Assembly (NCBI GenBank): GCA_942493075.1
Contig: OW818681.1
Coordinates: 5,022,001 to 5,086,000, forward strand
Length of the DNA: 64,000 bases
Direction of reading: 5' to 3'
Source: JBBQYD01 sp942493075
Lineage (GTDB): Bacteria > Verrucomicrobiota > Verrucomicrobiia > Limisphaerales > UBA8199
In this document: positions 22,075-30,241 of the stretch, one piece after another
How positions within the stretch are numbered: position 1 is the stretch's first letter
How the letters are laid out: each line of letters begins with the position of its first letter
The notes under the pieces: generated by a model
Databases searched by the model: none
Told to the model about the DNA's origin: nothing
The model's input: the letters and a program-made list of their open reading frames with translations, nothing else
Position numbers and translations under genes: made by a program

Positions 22075-22812
22075 TCAAGCCTGAGTCCCAGCAAATTCTG
22101 CAAACCACGCCTCCGGCTTGGCCTCATACCTGGCGGGACCAGCAACCAGGGTGAAACTCACCGCACTGGCGTGCAAGGCATGGTGCGGCAAAATAAGCTC
22201 CTCACGTTGCGCCACAGTCATCCGGTCCTCCACTAAGGCCAAATAGGCATCCTCATCACCACCGTAAATCTTATCACCGACTATCGGGTGGCCTAAATGC
22301 GCCAAATGAATCCTGATTTGATGCTTCCGCCCGGTGCGGGGCTGAACCTGCAACATACTGAATGGTTTGGTCGCCCCGTTGCTCATCGTTCGACTGAACC
22401 GCTCCAGAACCTGGAACTGAGTTTGAGCCGCAGCACCGTCCGTGCGCACACAGTCCTTTATAGCCACCCGGCTGGTTTCGTCTTTGCCGAGGGGGGCATC
22501 GATCTCTTCCGTATCCGCGTCCGGATGTCCATGCACTATGGCCAGGTATTCTTTGGAGACCAACCGGCTCTCCCATTGGCGCCGAAGTTCACGGGCAACC
22601 TCGTCCTGCTTTGCTACGATGATGATTCCGCTGGTTTCACGGTCCAAACGATTGATCAGGTGCGGATGAACGTCTGGTCCCAGATGCAACCTCACCCGAC
22701 CGATCAGGCTTGAATAAGCATCCGTTTTCGTCGGATGACAGACGAGCCCGGCTGGTTTGTTGATCACCAGCAGGCGATCATCCTCAAAAACCACCTCAAA
22801 CAGGGATTCCAT
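22075..22812 (-). CDS. RluA-family RNA pseudouridine synthase
   Basis: Isomerises uridine to pseudouridine in rRNA or tRNA. A single-domain protein of 245 residues without an S4 domain. The catalytic motif INRLDRETSG lies at 53-62 with the nucleophile Asp57. The GRKHQIRIHLAHLGHPIVGD stretch near the C-terminus is the second family signature. The exact target (RluA-, RluC- or TruC-like) cannot be told by eye. It starts 19 bases after the rsmD stop on the same strand, so the two RNA-modification genes probably form an operon. Confidence 0.93.
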   Translation of the reverse strand: MESLFEVVFEDDRLLVINKPAGLVCHPTKTDAYSSLIGRVRLHLGPDVHPHLINRLDRETSGIIIVAKQDEVARELRRQWESRLVSKEYLAIVHGHPDADTEEIDAPLGKDETSRVAIKDCVRTDGAAAQTQFQVLERFSRTMSNGATKPFSMLQVQPRTGRKHQIRIHLAHLGHPIVGDKIYGGDEDAYLALVEDRMTVAQREELILPHHALHASAVSFTLVAGPARYEAKPEAWFAEFAGTQA

Positions 22813-22831
22813 GTCTGAAACTTGCGGACGA

Positions 22832-23407
22832 TCAGGGTTTCCGCAGAATACGCATCAGGCTATCCCCGTGCTTGAGCAGTTTGCGCTCCTTCCAATAATC
22901 CGGCATGCTCAAGGTATCCCGCTTGGTATGGCCCAGCACGAAAAGCCCATCGGGAGCGAGCAACTGGGGCAATTCGGCGAGATCAAGGAGCTTCTGGGCT
23001 AAGGAGGTTGAACGCCGGCCAACATTCTTCTCGCCATAAGGCGGGTCGGCCAGGATCAGGTCGAACTGGAGCGAACTGGCGAGCATTTGCGGAACAGCAG
23101 TAAAAACATCCTGGGTGCGGACCTGCAGTTTGTCCGGGCTGAACCCGGCGGACTCCACATTATGACGCAGCACCGAGGCGTGTTTCTCGGATAACTCGAT
23201 GCAAACGGCTGAGGCCGCGCCTCGGCTGAGGCTTTCCAGGCTCAACGCGCCCGTTCCTGCAAACAACTCCAGAATACGAGCACCAACCACCCGCTCGCCC
23301 AGGCTGTTGAACACGGCCTGTTTTACAAGGTCAGGTGTGGGACGGACCCCTAAGCCTTTAGGAACCTTCAAGATCGTGCGGACGGCTTTGCCACCGGTAA
23401 TACGCAT
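22832..23407 (-). CDS. rsmD: 16S rRNA (guanine966-N2)-methyltransferase
   Basis: RsmD methylates G966 of 16S rRNA using S-adenosylmethionine. The 191-residue protein starts MRITGGKAVR and carries VRPTPDLVKQAVFNSLG, the SAM-binding motif ELFAGTGALSLE at 47-58 and the catalytic DPPYG at 121-125. All are typical of the family, and length is normal. It is first in a two-gene operon with the pseudouridine synthase. Start at ATG 23407. Confidence 0.95.
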   Translation of the reverse strand: MRITGGKAVRTILKVPKGLGVRPTPDLVKQAVFNSLGERVVGARILELFAGTGALSLESLSRGAASAVCIELSEKHASVLRHNVESAGFSPDKLQVRTQDVFTAVPQMLASSLQFDLILADPPYGEKNVGRRSTSLAQKLLDLAELPQLLAPDGLFVLGHTKRDTLSMPDYWKERKLLKHGDSLMRILRKP

Positions 23408-23598
23408 GGAGGCAGCTTAAGCCCCGCTGGCTGAATTAGTAAGCCGCATTTTTCGCACGGGCCGTTGGTGGGTGAGATTAGTGAGTGATGGGGTTGGGGG
23501 CACCGGTATGGCAGGGGGTTAGGAAAAAGTGAGGGAAAGGGGTGAGAATTGGGCTGACAATGGGTAGGAAGTTTGCGAAGCTAGAGGAATAAGGTTGC

Positions 23599-23626
23599 TT
23601 GACAGCCTGCTGAACCACTGTATCAC
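23599..23626 (+). promoter_or_regulatory. Promoter upstream of the Gfo/Idh gene
   Basis: TTGACA at 23599-23604 is perfect, followed after 16 bases by TATCAC at 23621-23626. The ATG at 23636 is 10 bases downstream, again giving a very short leader. Support is sequence only. Confidence 0.45.
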
Positions 23627-23635
23627 GTAAACGAA

Positions 23636-24709
23636 ATGAGCAAGTACTCTGTCATTGTTGTTGGAATGGGCAAGCGCGGCATGCATCACGCCGCCGCTTT
23701 CAACGCGAATCCGAAATTCCAGGTCACTGGCATTTGCGATATCGATCAAAAGCGGCTCGATGATGCCGCACCTAAACTCGGCAATCCCGAGAAAAGCACG
23801 GACGCTGCAGCCCTCGCCAAGAAGCTTCGGCCTGACGTGTTCTGTTTCTGCACCATGCCTCACTTGCGCATGCCTTTCATTCAGGCTGCGGTGGACGGTG
23901 GTGTGAAACTGGTTGCTTTCGAAAAACCGGTCTCCCTCACCAGCAAGGAGATGTTTGCCATGCGCGAGCTTCTCAAGAAGGCCGGGGTGAAGGCGGTGGT
24001 CAGCCACCAGCATCGTTATGGGAAGCACTACCAGAAGGTCAAAGAGATCATCGCCAGTGGAGCGCTAGGCCGTGTGCACACGGTTTATGGCACCGCCACC
24101 GGCTGGATGACTCACATGCTTTCTCACATGATCGACTACTCCTGCTGGTACAATGACTATACGCCAGCCTCCTGGGTCATGGCGCAAGCTGCCGGCAAAG
24201 CCAAGCTTTCGGACAATCATCCGTCTCCTGATTACATCGGCGGATTTGTGCAATTCTCAAATGGCGTGCGTGGCATCTATGAATGCGGCGCGGGCGCTCC
24301 TGACCAGCCTGAAGTGGCCAAATGGTGGGGCAAGAACCGCATCGGCGCCCAGGGAACCGAAGGCTTCGCCGAAGTTTTGACGAATGGCGGCTGGCGCGCC
24401 GTCACCAAGTCCGGCGGCTACCAATCGGGTGAGGGAGCCATGAATTATGACCAGGATATGCCGCCTTATATTCAGGAAATGGCAGACTGGCTGGATGACT
24501 CCGCCAAAGTCCATCAGTGCAATCTTGAGCATGCCATTATTGGGGCGGAGATCATGTTCGCCTTGCAGCAAAGCGCCGCCCAAGGTGGCCAGGTCGCGTT
24601 GCCGCTCACGGCTGGCGTTGATGAGCAAGCCCTGCTGAAGAACAAGCTCGCAGACAACCCGGTGCTGGTCTCTTTCGAACAGAACAAGAAAGAGTTCGGC
24701 CTCGGTTAA
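23636..24709 (+). CDS. Gfo/Idh/MocA-family oxidoreductase, cytoplasmic
   Basis: A 357-residue NAD(P)-dependent oxidoreductase. The Rossmann N-terminus has VIVVGMGKRGMHHAAAF and ICDID, and FEKPVSLT near residue 100 is the family EKP motif. The QHRYGKHYQKVKEII part marks the start of the C-terminal domain. Unlike the two relatives at 48-51 kb there is no signal peptide, so it acts in the cytoplasm. The substrate, probably a sugar or inositol derivative, is unknown. The next gene downstream, 130 bases away, is nagB, which hints at amino-sugar metabolism. Confidence 0.88.
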   Translation: MSKYSVIVVGMGKRGMHHAAAFNANPKFQVTGICDIDQKRLDDAAPKLGNPEKSTDAAALAKKLRPDVFCFCTMPHLRMPFIQAAVDGGVKLVAFEKPVSLTSKEMFAMRELLKKAGVKAVVSHQHRYGKHYQKVKEIIASGALGRVHTVYGTATGWMTHMLSHMIDYSCWYNDYTPASWVMAQAAGKAKLSDNHPSPDYIGGFVQFSNGVRGIYECGAGAPDQPEVAKWWGKNRIGAQGTEGFAEVLTNGGWRAVTKSGGYQSGEGAMNYDQDMPPYIQEMADWLDDSAKVHQCNLEHAIIGAEIMFALQQSAAQGGQVALPLTAGVDEQALLKNKLADNPVLVSFEQNKKEFGLG

Positions 24710-24839
24710 TCGTCGTTTCATTTCGCGGGATGCGCCGGTCGCACGGCTCATCCCGTTTTTCTTTTTTGATGGCAGTTTGAGGGCCGCCCTTGCGGCCACG
24801 AAGTGTTAAATTGGAAGTCACGAAGTTAGAAGGATTCGC

Positions 24840-25625
24840 ATGGAAGTTATTATTCAGCCTACCAAGGAAGCCGCCTCATCGCTGGTCGCGAGGATCATTC
24901 AGCGTGAGTTGAAAGCCAACCCCCACCTCGTGCTCGGGCTGGCTACTGGCTCCACCATGGAGCGGGTGTACCGCCTCCTGGTCCGCATGCATCAGGATGA
25001 GCACCTGGATTTCTCACTCTGCACCACTTTCAACCTGGATGAGTACGTGGGGTTAATGGCGTCTGATCCGAACTCCTATCGGCACTACATGAATCACCAC
25101 CTTTTCCGGCAGGTGAACATCGACATCCGAAACACACACCTGCCTAACGGCATGGCGGAAAACCTGGCTGCGGAATGTCAGGATTATGAAAACACGATCA
25201 AGCGATTCGGCGGGATCGATCTCCAACTGCTCGGGATTGGAAAAGCCGGGCACATTGGGTTCAATGAACCGCTGTCGGCCCTTCGCTCGCGTACCCGTGT
25301 GAAAGCGCTCACACCCACCACCATCGAGCAAAACGCGCCCTTTTTCGGTGGCCCGGACCACATGCCCCGGCGTGCAATCACCATGGGCGTTGGAACGATC
25401 ATGGATACCCGTCGAGCCCTCTTGCTGGCCACCGGCAAAAGCAAAGCATCTGTCATCGCCCAAGCGGTGGAAGGTCCGATCACGAGCATGATTTCAGCTT
25501 CTGCCCTTCAGCTTCATGCCCATTGCACCGTCGTGGTGGACGAAGAAGCCGCCGCCTCCTTGAAAGAGCGGGATTACTACCGCTGGATCTTCGACAACGA
25601 ACCCGAGTGGGATGGGTATAGGTAG
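24840..25625 (+). CDS. nagB: Glucosamine-6-phosphate deaminase family protein
   Basis: NagB converts glucosamine 6-phosphate to fructose 6-phosphate and ammonia. The 261-residue protein has LGLATGSTMERVY (phosphate loop), TFNLDEYVG at 63-71 with the catalytic Asp67, and LGIGKAGHIGFNEP at 131-144 with His138 and Glu143. Position 136 is Ala where E. coli has catalytic Asp141 and Bacillus has Asn, an unusual change that may alter ring opening or substrate. With anmK nearby it suggests use of amino sugars from peptidoglycan or chitin. ATG 24840 is preceded by GAAGGA. Confidence 0.88.
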   Translation: MEVIIQPTKEAASSLVARIIQRELKANPHLVLGLATGSTMERVYRLLVRMHQDEHLDFSLCTTFNLDEYVGLMASDPNSYRHYMNHHLFRQVNIDIRNTHLPNGMAENLAAECQDYENTIKRFGGIDLQLLGIGKAGHIGFNEPLSALRSRTRVKALTPTTIEQNAPFFGGPDHMPRRAITMGVGTIMDTRRALLLATGKSKASVIAQAVEGPITSMISASALQLHAHCTVVVDEEAAASLKERDYYRWIFDNEPEWDGYR

Positions 25626-25689
25626 GAGGTCTGTACCCAAGGTCACCTAACCCAATCCTGCTTTCCTCTTAAGACCGGCATATCAGTGC

Positions 25690-25720
25690 AAAAAAAACCT
25701 GCTCGCGGGGAGCGAGCAGG
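25690..25720 (-). terminator. Rho-independent terminator of the prepilin-like gene
   Basis: On the minus strand CCTGCTCGC pairs with GCGAGCAGG over nine bases around a short loop, followed by eight T. It lies 22 bases beyond the stop of the gene at 25743. The convergent nagB may also use its stem. Confidence 0.85.
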
Positions 25721-25742
25721 GTATCCGAGAAGCATTTTCTGC

Positions 25743-26627
25743 TTAATTGGGCTGCGTGGTCACTTCTGAGAGTTGAATCCAATCAGGACTCAGATCTACG
25801 CCAGGTGGCTTAAGCTCATTGGGCCATTTCGGCGCCCAACCGCGATTCTTGAACTTCATGATCTGCGCATGCCCATCGGCGAAGTTAATGCCGAATCCAA
25901 AGTCGTGTATTCTAGACGGCAAATCAGGGAAGCTACCGCCAGTCATGTTTACGACGAACATAGCATCATTGATACTCTCCTTATCCTCGTCGAGGAGAAC
26001 CCAAGTCTTGGTAGGCTGCGAGATCTGTGTTTCCTTTAAAAACAGTTTGTAAGGGAGGCTACCAGCACGCCCCGCACCATACCCGCCGGGACCAAAAGCT
26101 CCTTGCCAGGTCCAAGTGGCACTTGGAGCATCGCGTCCTGCCAGCCAACAGTTCATTGCCACACTACGCAGGATCGGTTTGGGTTGTCCGGCAACCATGA
26201 CGGTCCGATTGTCTGATGGGCATTTGTAGGCCTTGAGTGTTTTCATGTACGGGTAAATCACTCCGAGTTCAAGACCGCGCGCGTCGGTCCCGGCATACCC
26301 ATAAGAACCCGCACTGCCGGATGACTGCGCGTTGCCGTAGCACCAAGTCGCCATCCATGCAGGAATCGGTTGTCCCGGAGTAATAACGCCCACCCCTGGA
26401 TAGGAAGACGCCAAGCGGTCGTTATTGTCCGCCGAGTACATTTTCCAACCAAGAGCTAACTGCTTCAGGTTGTTCATGCAGTAAATCTGCTGAGCACGTG
26501 CCTTTGCCTTGGAAAGAGCAGGCAGAAGCATAGCGGCTAGAATGGCTATGATGGCTATAACTACGAGAAGTTCAATGAGCGTAAACCCACCTCGGGCCCC
26601 CGATCGCATACGGAAGTCTTGAATCAT
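25743..26627 (-). CDS. Prepilin-type N-terminal methylation domain protein (DUF1559-like)
   Basis: A 294-residue orphan pseudopilin. The N-terminus MIQDFRMRSGARGG precedes the peptidase site, then FTLIELLVVIAIIAILAAML forms the conserved helix with Glu at +5. The globular part has a NLKQLALGWKMYSADNND segment and a late FADGHAQIMKF, the DG motif of the abundant verrucomicrobial and planctomycete family. These proteins exist in dozens of copies per genome. Their role is unknown; they are probably exported through a type II secretion or pilus-like system. Confidence 0.9.
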   Translation of the reverse strand: MIQDFRMRSGARGGFTLIELLVVIAIIAILAAMLLPALSKAKARAQQIYCMNNLKQLALGWKMYSADNNDRLASSYPGVGVITPGQPIPAWMATWCYGNAQSSGSAGSYGYAGTDARGLELGVIYPYMKTLKAYKCPSDNRTVMVAGQPKPILRSVAMNCWLAGRDAPSATWTWQGAFGPGGYGAGRAGSLPYKLFLKETQISQPTKTWVLLDEDKESINDAMFVVNMTGGSFPDLPSRIHDFGFGINFADGHAQIMKFKNRGWAPKWPNELKPPGVDLSPDWIQLSEVTTQPN

Positions 26628-26801
26628 ACGATTAATTTAAAGTGTGCCTGCCGCGCGTCAAGCGAATTGAATTGGCGCGCTTGCTAATTAATTTACCCAT
26701 CCGCGGCCCCTTATGCAATCACTATCGCTCACCCCCTGCATTAATATGCTTAAACAAATCAAGCAAAATGATAGGTTCCAAGCGCCCCGTATGAAAGCAA
26801 T

Positions 26802-26834
26802 GAGCCCGGAAGCCTCATATAAGCTTCCGGGCTC
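26802..26834 (-). terminator. Hairpin downstream of the YlbF-family gene
   Basis: GAGCCCGGAAGC and GCTTCCGGGCTC form a perfect 12-bp stem with a nine-base loop, about 19 bases after the gene stop at 26853. On the minus strand only a weak T-rich stretch follows, so it may stabilise the mRNA end rather than terminate by itself. Confidence 0.55.
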
Positions 26835-26852
26835 ATTCGAGAGCGAAAAAAA

Positions 26853-27278
26853 TCAATGCCCGCAGCCGCAGCCGCCCTGGCCATCGCAGCCATGGCCACC
26901 GTGCCCACCCTGCAGGTCATCCGCATTCGGCAGACGCCCCAGATCCAAGCTTTTGCTGACGAACTTGTGAATGGTGTGCTGCATCTCGTGAATTTCCTCC
27001 TGGGCGTCGAGGAACCCCTTCGCCACCGCGTTTTCTAGAAGTGCATCCCGCTCTTGCTCGAATTGGGCAATCTCCTCATTGGAGAGAGCGACCGCATTCT
27101 GCTGTTTCTGTTGCAATTCCTGGCCCTTGTTCACGAGGCTTTGATACTGTTGCCGAGTCGGCTCATCGTCCAGGAAAGCATCGATGCGTTGCCGCGCCGT
27201 TTTCATGGCGGGCTGGTCGAGTATGGTTTGGCACAGTTCCCGTGTTTTCAGCATCACGGGGGAGTCTTCATTAATCAT
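26853..27278 (-). CDS. YlbF/YmcA-family protein with metal-binding-like tail
   Basis: A 141-residue helical protein of the YlbF/YmcA (Com_YlbF) family; in Bacillus these subunits form a complex affecting RNase Y and developmental regulation. The helical region runs over residues 5-115 (LCQTILDQPAMKTARQRIDA, QQYQSLVNKGQELQQKQQ). The C-terminus is unusual: GGHGGHGCDGQGGCGCGH, rich in Gly, His and Cys, suggesting metal binding. Monocistronic, with a hairpin after the stop. ATG start at 27278. Confidence 0.8.
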   Translation of the reverse strand: MINEDSPVMLKTRELCQTILDQPAMKTARQRIDAFLDDEPTRQQYQSLVNKGQELQQKQQNAVALSNEEIAQFEQERDALLENAVAKGFLDAQEEIHEMQHTIHKFVSKSLDLGRLPNADDLQGGHGGHGCDGQGGCGCGH

Positions 27279-27505
27279 TAGTTACTTTCTTGGTTGTCCG
27301 GGCGCCTGCCTGGCTCCTGGCCATTAGCCGCGCCGTGCCACAATACATCATAATCCGAGTAAAAAAGCAAACTCCGAAAGCCGAGGCCCGTTAACACCCA
27401 GGAGGGAGTGGGGGCAGGAGGTCGCCTAGCGGAACTCGCAATCCAACAGTTGCACTGACATTCCTTCAGGATTGCCAGAACCCCAGCTTGGCCTATTTTG
27501 GCGCC

Positions 27506-28714
27506 ATGCGGAACGTTAAGGCCACTCGCCCGGTCATACCAAGCCCCCGGCTTTGCCAGGCGATCGTCGTCGGCTTGATGTCAGGTACATCTGCCGATGG
27601 GATCGATGCGGTTATCGTCCGTTTCAAGCGGGCGGCTGGCCAAACGAAAGCCACACTGCTCAAGCATGTTCATACCGGGTTTTCGGCGGCATTGCGTCAG
27701 CGCATCCTAACCGCCTGTTTGCATGGGTCTGTTTCAGAGATTTGCGAACTGAACTTCGTCCTGGGGCGTCAGTTCGCCCAAGCGGCATTACAGGTCATCG
27801 CCAAGTCCGGAATTGACGCCTCCCAAGTGGCTGCCATCGGGTCCCACGGCCAAACGGTGCATCATTTACCTAATAACAATCCACCTTCCACTCTGCAGAT
27901 TGGTGAGCCGGCCATAATCGCTGAGGCCACCGGAATCCCGGTGATAGCTGATTTCCGAGTGCGAGACATGGCGGCCGGAGGGCAAGGCGCACCCTTGGTG
28001 CCTTACGCAGATTGGGCGCTGCTTACCCATCGGCGTCATCCCCGAATCATTCAGAACATTGGTGGGATTGGGAACCTGAGCATGCTCCCCCCGGGTGGTG
28101 CTTTGGAAGACGTCCTTGCCTTTGATACGGGCCCGGGAAATATGGTCATCGACGCGGTGATCGCAGCGGTCACCGGTGGCAGGGAGAAGTTTGACCGAAA
28201 TGGACGCCTTGCATCCAAAGGCAAGGTTTCCCGGAAGCTTTTAGAGAAGTGCCTGAAGCATGCCTACCTGAGCCGTAAACCGCCTAAGACCACCGGGCGC
28301 GAGGAGTTCGGCGAGGGATTCTTACGAGAGTTCTTAAGCCAATCCAGAAAAGCTCGGCTCAAAGCAGAAGATCAGGTGGCCACAGCGACAGCCTTCACGG
28401 CGGCCAGCATCACGAGGGCCTACCGGGAATTCGTTTTCCCACGATTCGAGGACTCGGGGGCTGACCTGACTCGGCTGCAGATCATTGTGGGTGGCGGCGG
28501 CGCGAAAAACAGCGTTCTTATGCGCATGCTCGCTGAGGGGGTACCGTTTGCCCAAGTGTTGTCTCACGAGGATGTGGGAATGCCTAATGAGGCCAAGGAA
28601 GCCCTGGCGTTCGCTTTGCTGGCTTTCGAAACACTCTCAGGCCGGCCCTCAAACGTGCCTGGAGCAACGGGAGCCAGGCACCCAGCCATTCTTGGGAAGA
28701 TCGTTTTGCCCTAG
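27506..28714 (+). CDS. anmK: Anhydro-N-acetylmuramic acid kinase
   Basis: AnmK phosphorylates and hydrolyses 1,6-anhydro-MurNAc to MurNAc 6-phosphate during peptidoglycan recycling. The 402-residue protein has the N-terminal VGLMSGTSADGIDAV (from about residue 22), IGSHGQTVHH, FDTGPGNMVIDA and GGGGAKNSVLM near the C-terminus, all typical of the family. Length is slightly above the usual 370. I chose ATG 27506 over a TTG at 27488. It converges with the fumarylacetoacetase-family gene. The MurQ and NagA partners are not in the window. Confidence 0.94.
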   Translation: MRNVKATRPVIPSPRLCQAIVVGLMSGTSADGIDAVIVRFKRAAGQTKATLLKHVHTGFSAALRQRILTACLHGSVSEICELNFVLGRQFAQAALQVIAKSGIDASQVAAIGSHGQTVHHLPNNNPPSTLQIGEPAIIAEATGIPVIADFRVRDMAAGGQGAPLVPYADWALLTHRRHPRIIQNIGGIGNLSMLPPGGALEDVLAFDTGPGNMVIDAVIAAVTGGREKFDRNGRLASKGKVSRKLLEKCLKHAYLSRKPPKTTGREEFGEGFLREFLSQSRKARLKAEDQVATATAFTAASITRAYREFVFPRFEDSGADLTRLQIIVGGGGAKNSVLMRMLAEGVPFAQVLSHEDVGMPNEAKEALAFALLAFETLSGRPSNVPGATGARHPAILGKIVLP

Positions 28715-28732
28715 ACCAGTGACGATCGGGGG

Positions 28733-29488
28733 CTATTTGACTGTATTAACAAGGGGCGAGAGGCCCTGAATCCGCACTTCAAGGCGATCTCCGGGGCCGA
28801 TCGGGCCAATCCCGCTCGGGGTGCCTGTGAGGATCACATCTCCAGGCAGCAAGGTCATGTTCGTCGAAATGAAACTGACAAGCTGCGAGCAACTGAAGAC
28901 CATCTGGCTGGTGTTCGAATTCTGACGCAACTGTCCATTCTGAAAGAGCTGGATGTTCAGATCACTCGGATCAATCTTCGTCTCCACGTATGGTCCAAGT
29001 GGCGTGAACGTGTCAAAAGACTTGGCGCGCGTCCACTGGCTTTCGGCCGCCTGAATGGTGCGGTCGCTGATATCCTGAGCGGCGGTGTATCCCCATATGT
29101 ATCGAGAAGCGGCCGCGACTGTCACGTTGCGCACCTTGCGACCAATGACAATGGCAAGTTCGGCTTCAAAATCTGTGCGGTGATTCGGAAAAGGGATTTC
29201 GATCTTGGCGCCGTCTGGAATCAACGAAGTTGTCGCCTTGATCCAGAAAAGCGGTTCCTTGGGCAGTGGCTTGCCGGTCTCGCGGGCATGATCGGCATAA
29301 TTCAAGCCAACAGCGATGATCTTCGAGGGACTAACCGGCGTGAGAGTACGCACCCCTTTGATCTTAAAGGGTTTCTTTTCAAAGGATGGCGAACCGAAAA
29401 CGTCGCCCTGGAGCCGGTATATTTCACCGTCCACCACTTTTGCGTGGAAAATCTCGTCGCCTTTTTGGAATCGGCCGATAGCTGCCAT
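28733..29488 (-). CDS. Fumarylacetoacetate hydrolase family protein
   Basis: A 252-residue FAH-family protein, which cleave or decarboxylate beta-diketo acids using a divalent metal. Motifs: GLNYADHARETGKPLP, the metal-ligand segment FEAELAIVIG, and GDVILTGTPSGIGPIGPGD at the C-terminus. Most resembles single-domain 2-hydroxyhepta-2,4-diene-1,7-dioate isomerase or YcgM-type acylpyruvase proteins; the substrate is not decided. ATG 29488 (MAAIGRFQKGDE) fits the family N-terminus better than the upstream GTG at 29560. Confidence 0.9.
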   Translation of the reverse strand: MAAIGRFQKGDEIFHAKVVDGEIYRLQGDVFGSPSFEKKPFKIKGVRTLTPVSPSKIIAVGLNYADHARETGKPLPKEPLFWIKATTSLIPDGAKIEIPFPNHRTDFEAELAIVIGRKVRNVTVAAASRYIWGYTAAQDISDRTIQAAESQWTRAKSFDTFTPLGPYVETKIDPSDLNIQLFQNGQLRQNSNTSQMVFSCSQLVSFISTNMTLLPGDVILTGTPSGIGPIGPGDRLEVRIQGLSPLVNTVK

Positions 29489-29816
29489 AGAGCTTGGAAG
29501 TAATAACAAAAATGCTTTGCCCGGAGCAAGTTTAATTGGTTCTTTGACGCCGAATGACACCGAATGACATGTATCAGATCGGTTCTATGATCTCCAACTA
29601 GCAACGGGAGGCTGGAAGAGGCACGAAAACGTATATGTATTATCCGAGAGATGGGCTTCGATATTCCACGCGGCCTGACTGGAAGCAAATACCTGGAGAC
29701 GGTTCAATGCGCTTTGATGCGCGGTTTGGCAACGATGATTAATCAGACTAGTTAGTCATGGCTTCTTTTTACGATTGTCGGACTGACCCTTCAGGTTCGC
29801 CGTGTAGATGAAATTG
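29489..29816. other. Intergenic stretch, no gene seen
   Basis: Holds no credible ORF. Near its right end TTGACA at 29817-29822 overlaps a small palindrome (ATTACC and GGTAAT, 29822-29839), which could be a promoter with an operator for the lipoprotein/prepilin pair that follows. The -10 box is unclear. Confidence 0.35.
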
Positions 29817-29883
29817 TTGACATTACCAGCGGGGGTAATCGTGCTAGGTTTTGGGAAACACCTTAGAGTTGCCGAACACGTTT

Positions 29884-30237
29884 ATGCGCCGGAAATGCCG
29901 TATCCGAACATTCTGTCCAAAATCCGCCTGTTTAATCGCGGTTTTTACCCTGGCCATCTTTTCAGGTCCCCTGGGGTGCAAGAAGAACCGACCCGTGGAA
30001 CCCCTGCCCGCCTCTTCCACCCAAGCAGTAGCGACGGCAAGCCAAACTGCGGCCCCAACCGCACCGAACCTGGACGAAATCACACGCCAACTCCGTCGGT
30101 GGATTCTCAAAAACCAGAGGCCACCAAAGAATTTTGAAGATTTTGCCGCGACAACTACTTACCAGATTCCTCCCCCGCCTCCGGGGAAGAAGTATGTTAT
30201 CAATCGGCAGATGCATGTCGTACTCGAGAACCGTTGA
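29884..30237 (+). CDS. Small lipoprotein preceding a prepilin gene
   Basis: A 117-residue protein from ATG 29884. A basic N-terminus and hydrophobic stretch (LIAVFTLAIFSGPLGC) end in a lipobox. After a Pro/Ala/Thr-rich linker comes LDEITRQLRRWILKNQRPPK and PPPPGKKYVINRQM. Small lipoproteins with this LRRWILKNQRPPKNFEDF-type end are common beside verrucomicrobial prepilin genes. It ends four bases before the prepilin start, so they form an operon. ATG 29851 is an alternative. Confidence 0.7.
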   Translation: MRRKCRIRTFCPKSACLIAVFTLAIFSGPLGCKKNRPVEPLPASSTQAVATASQTAAPTAPNLDEITRQLRRWILKNQRPPKNFEDFAATTTYQIPPPPPGKKYVINRQMHVVLENR

Positions 30238-30241
30238 TCAC

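Noticed and set aside
25690..25720. Riboswitch upstream of nagB or the prepilin gene
   Set aside because: The hairpin followed by eight T on the minus strand lies downstream of both genes and is a standard terminator.
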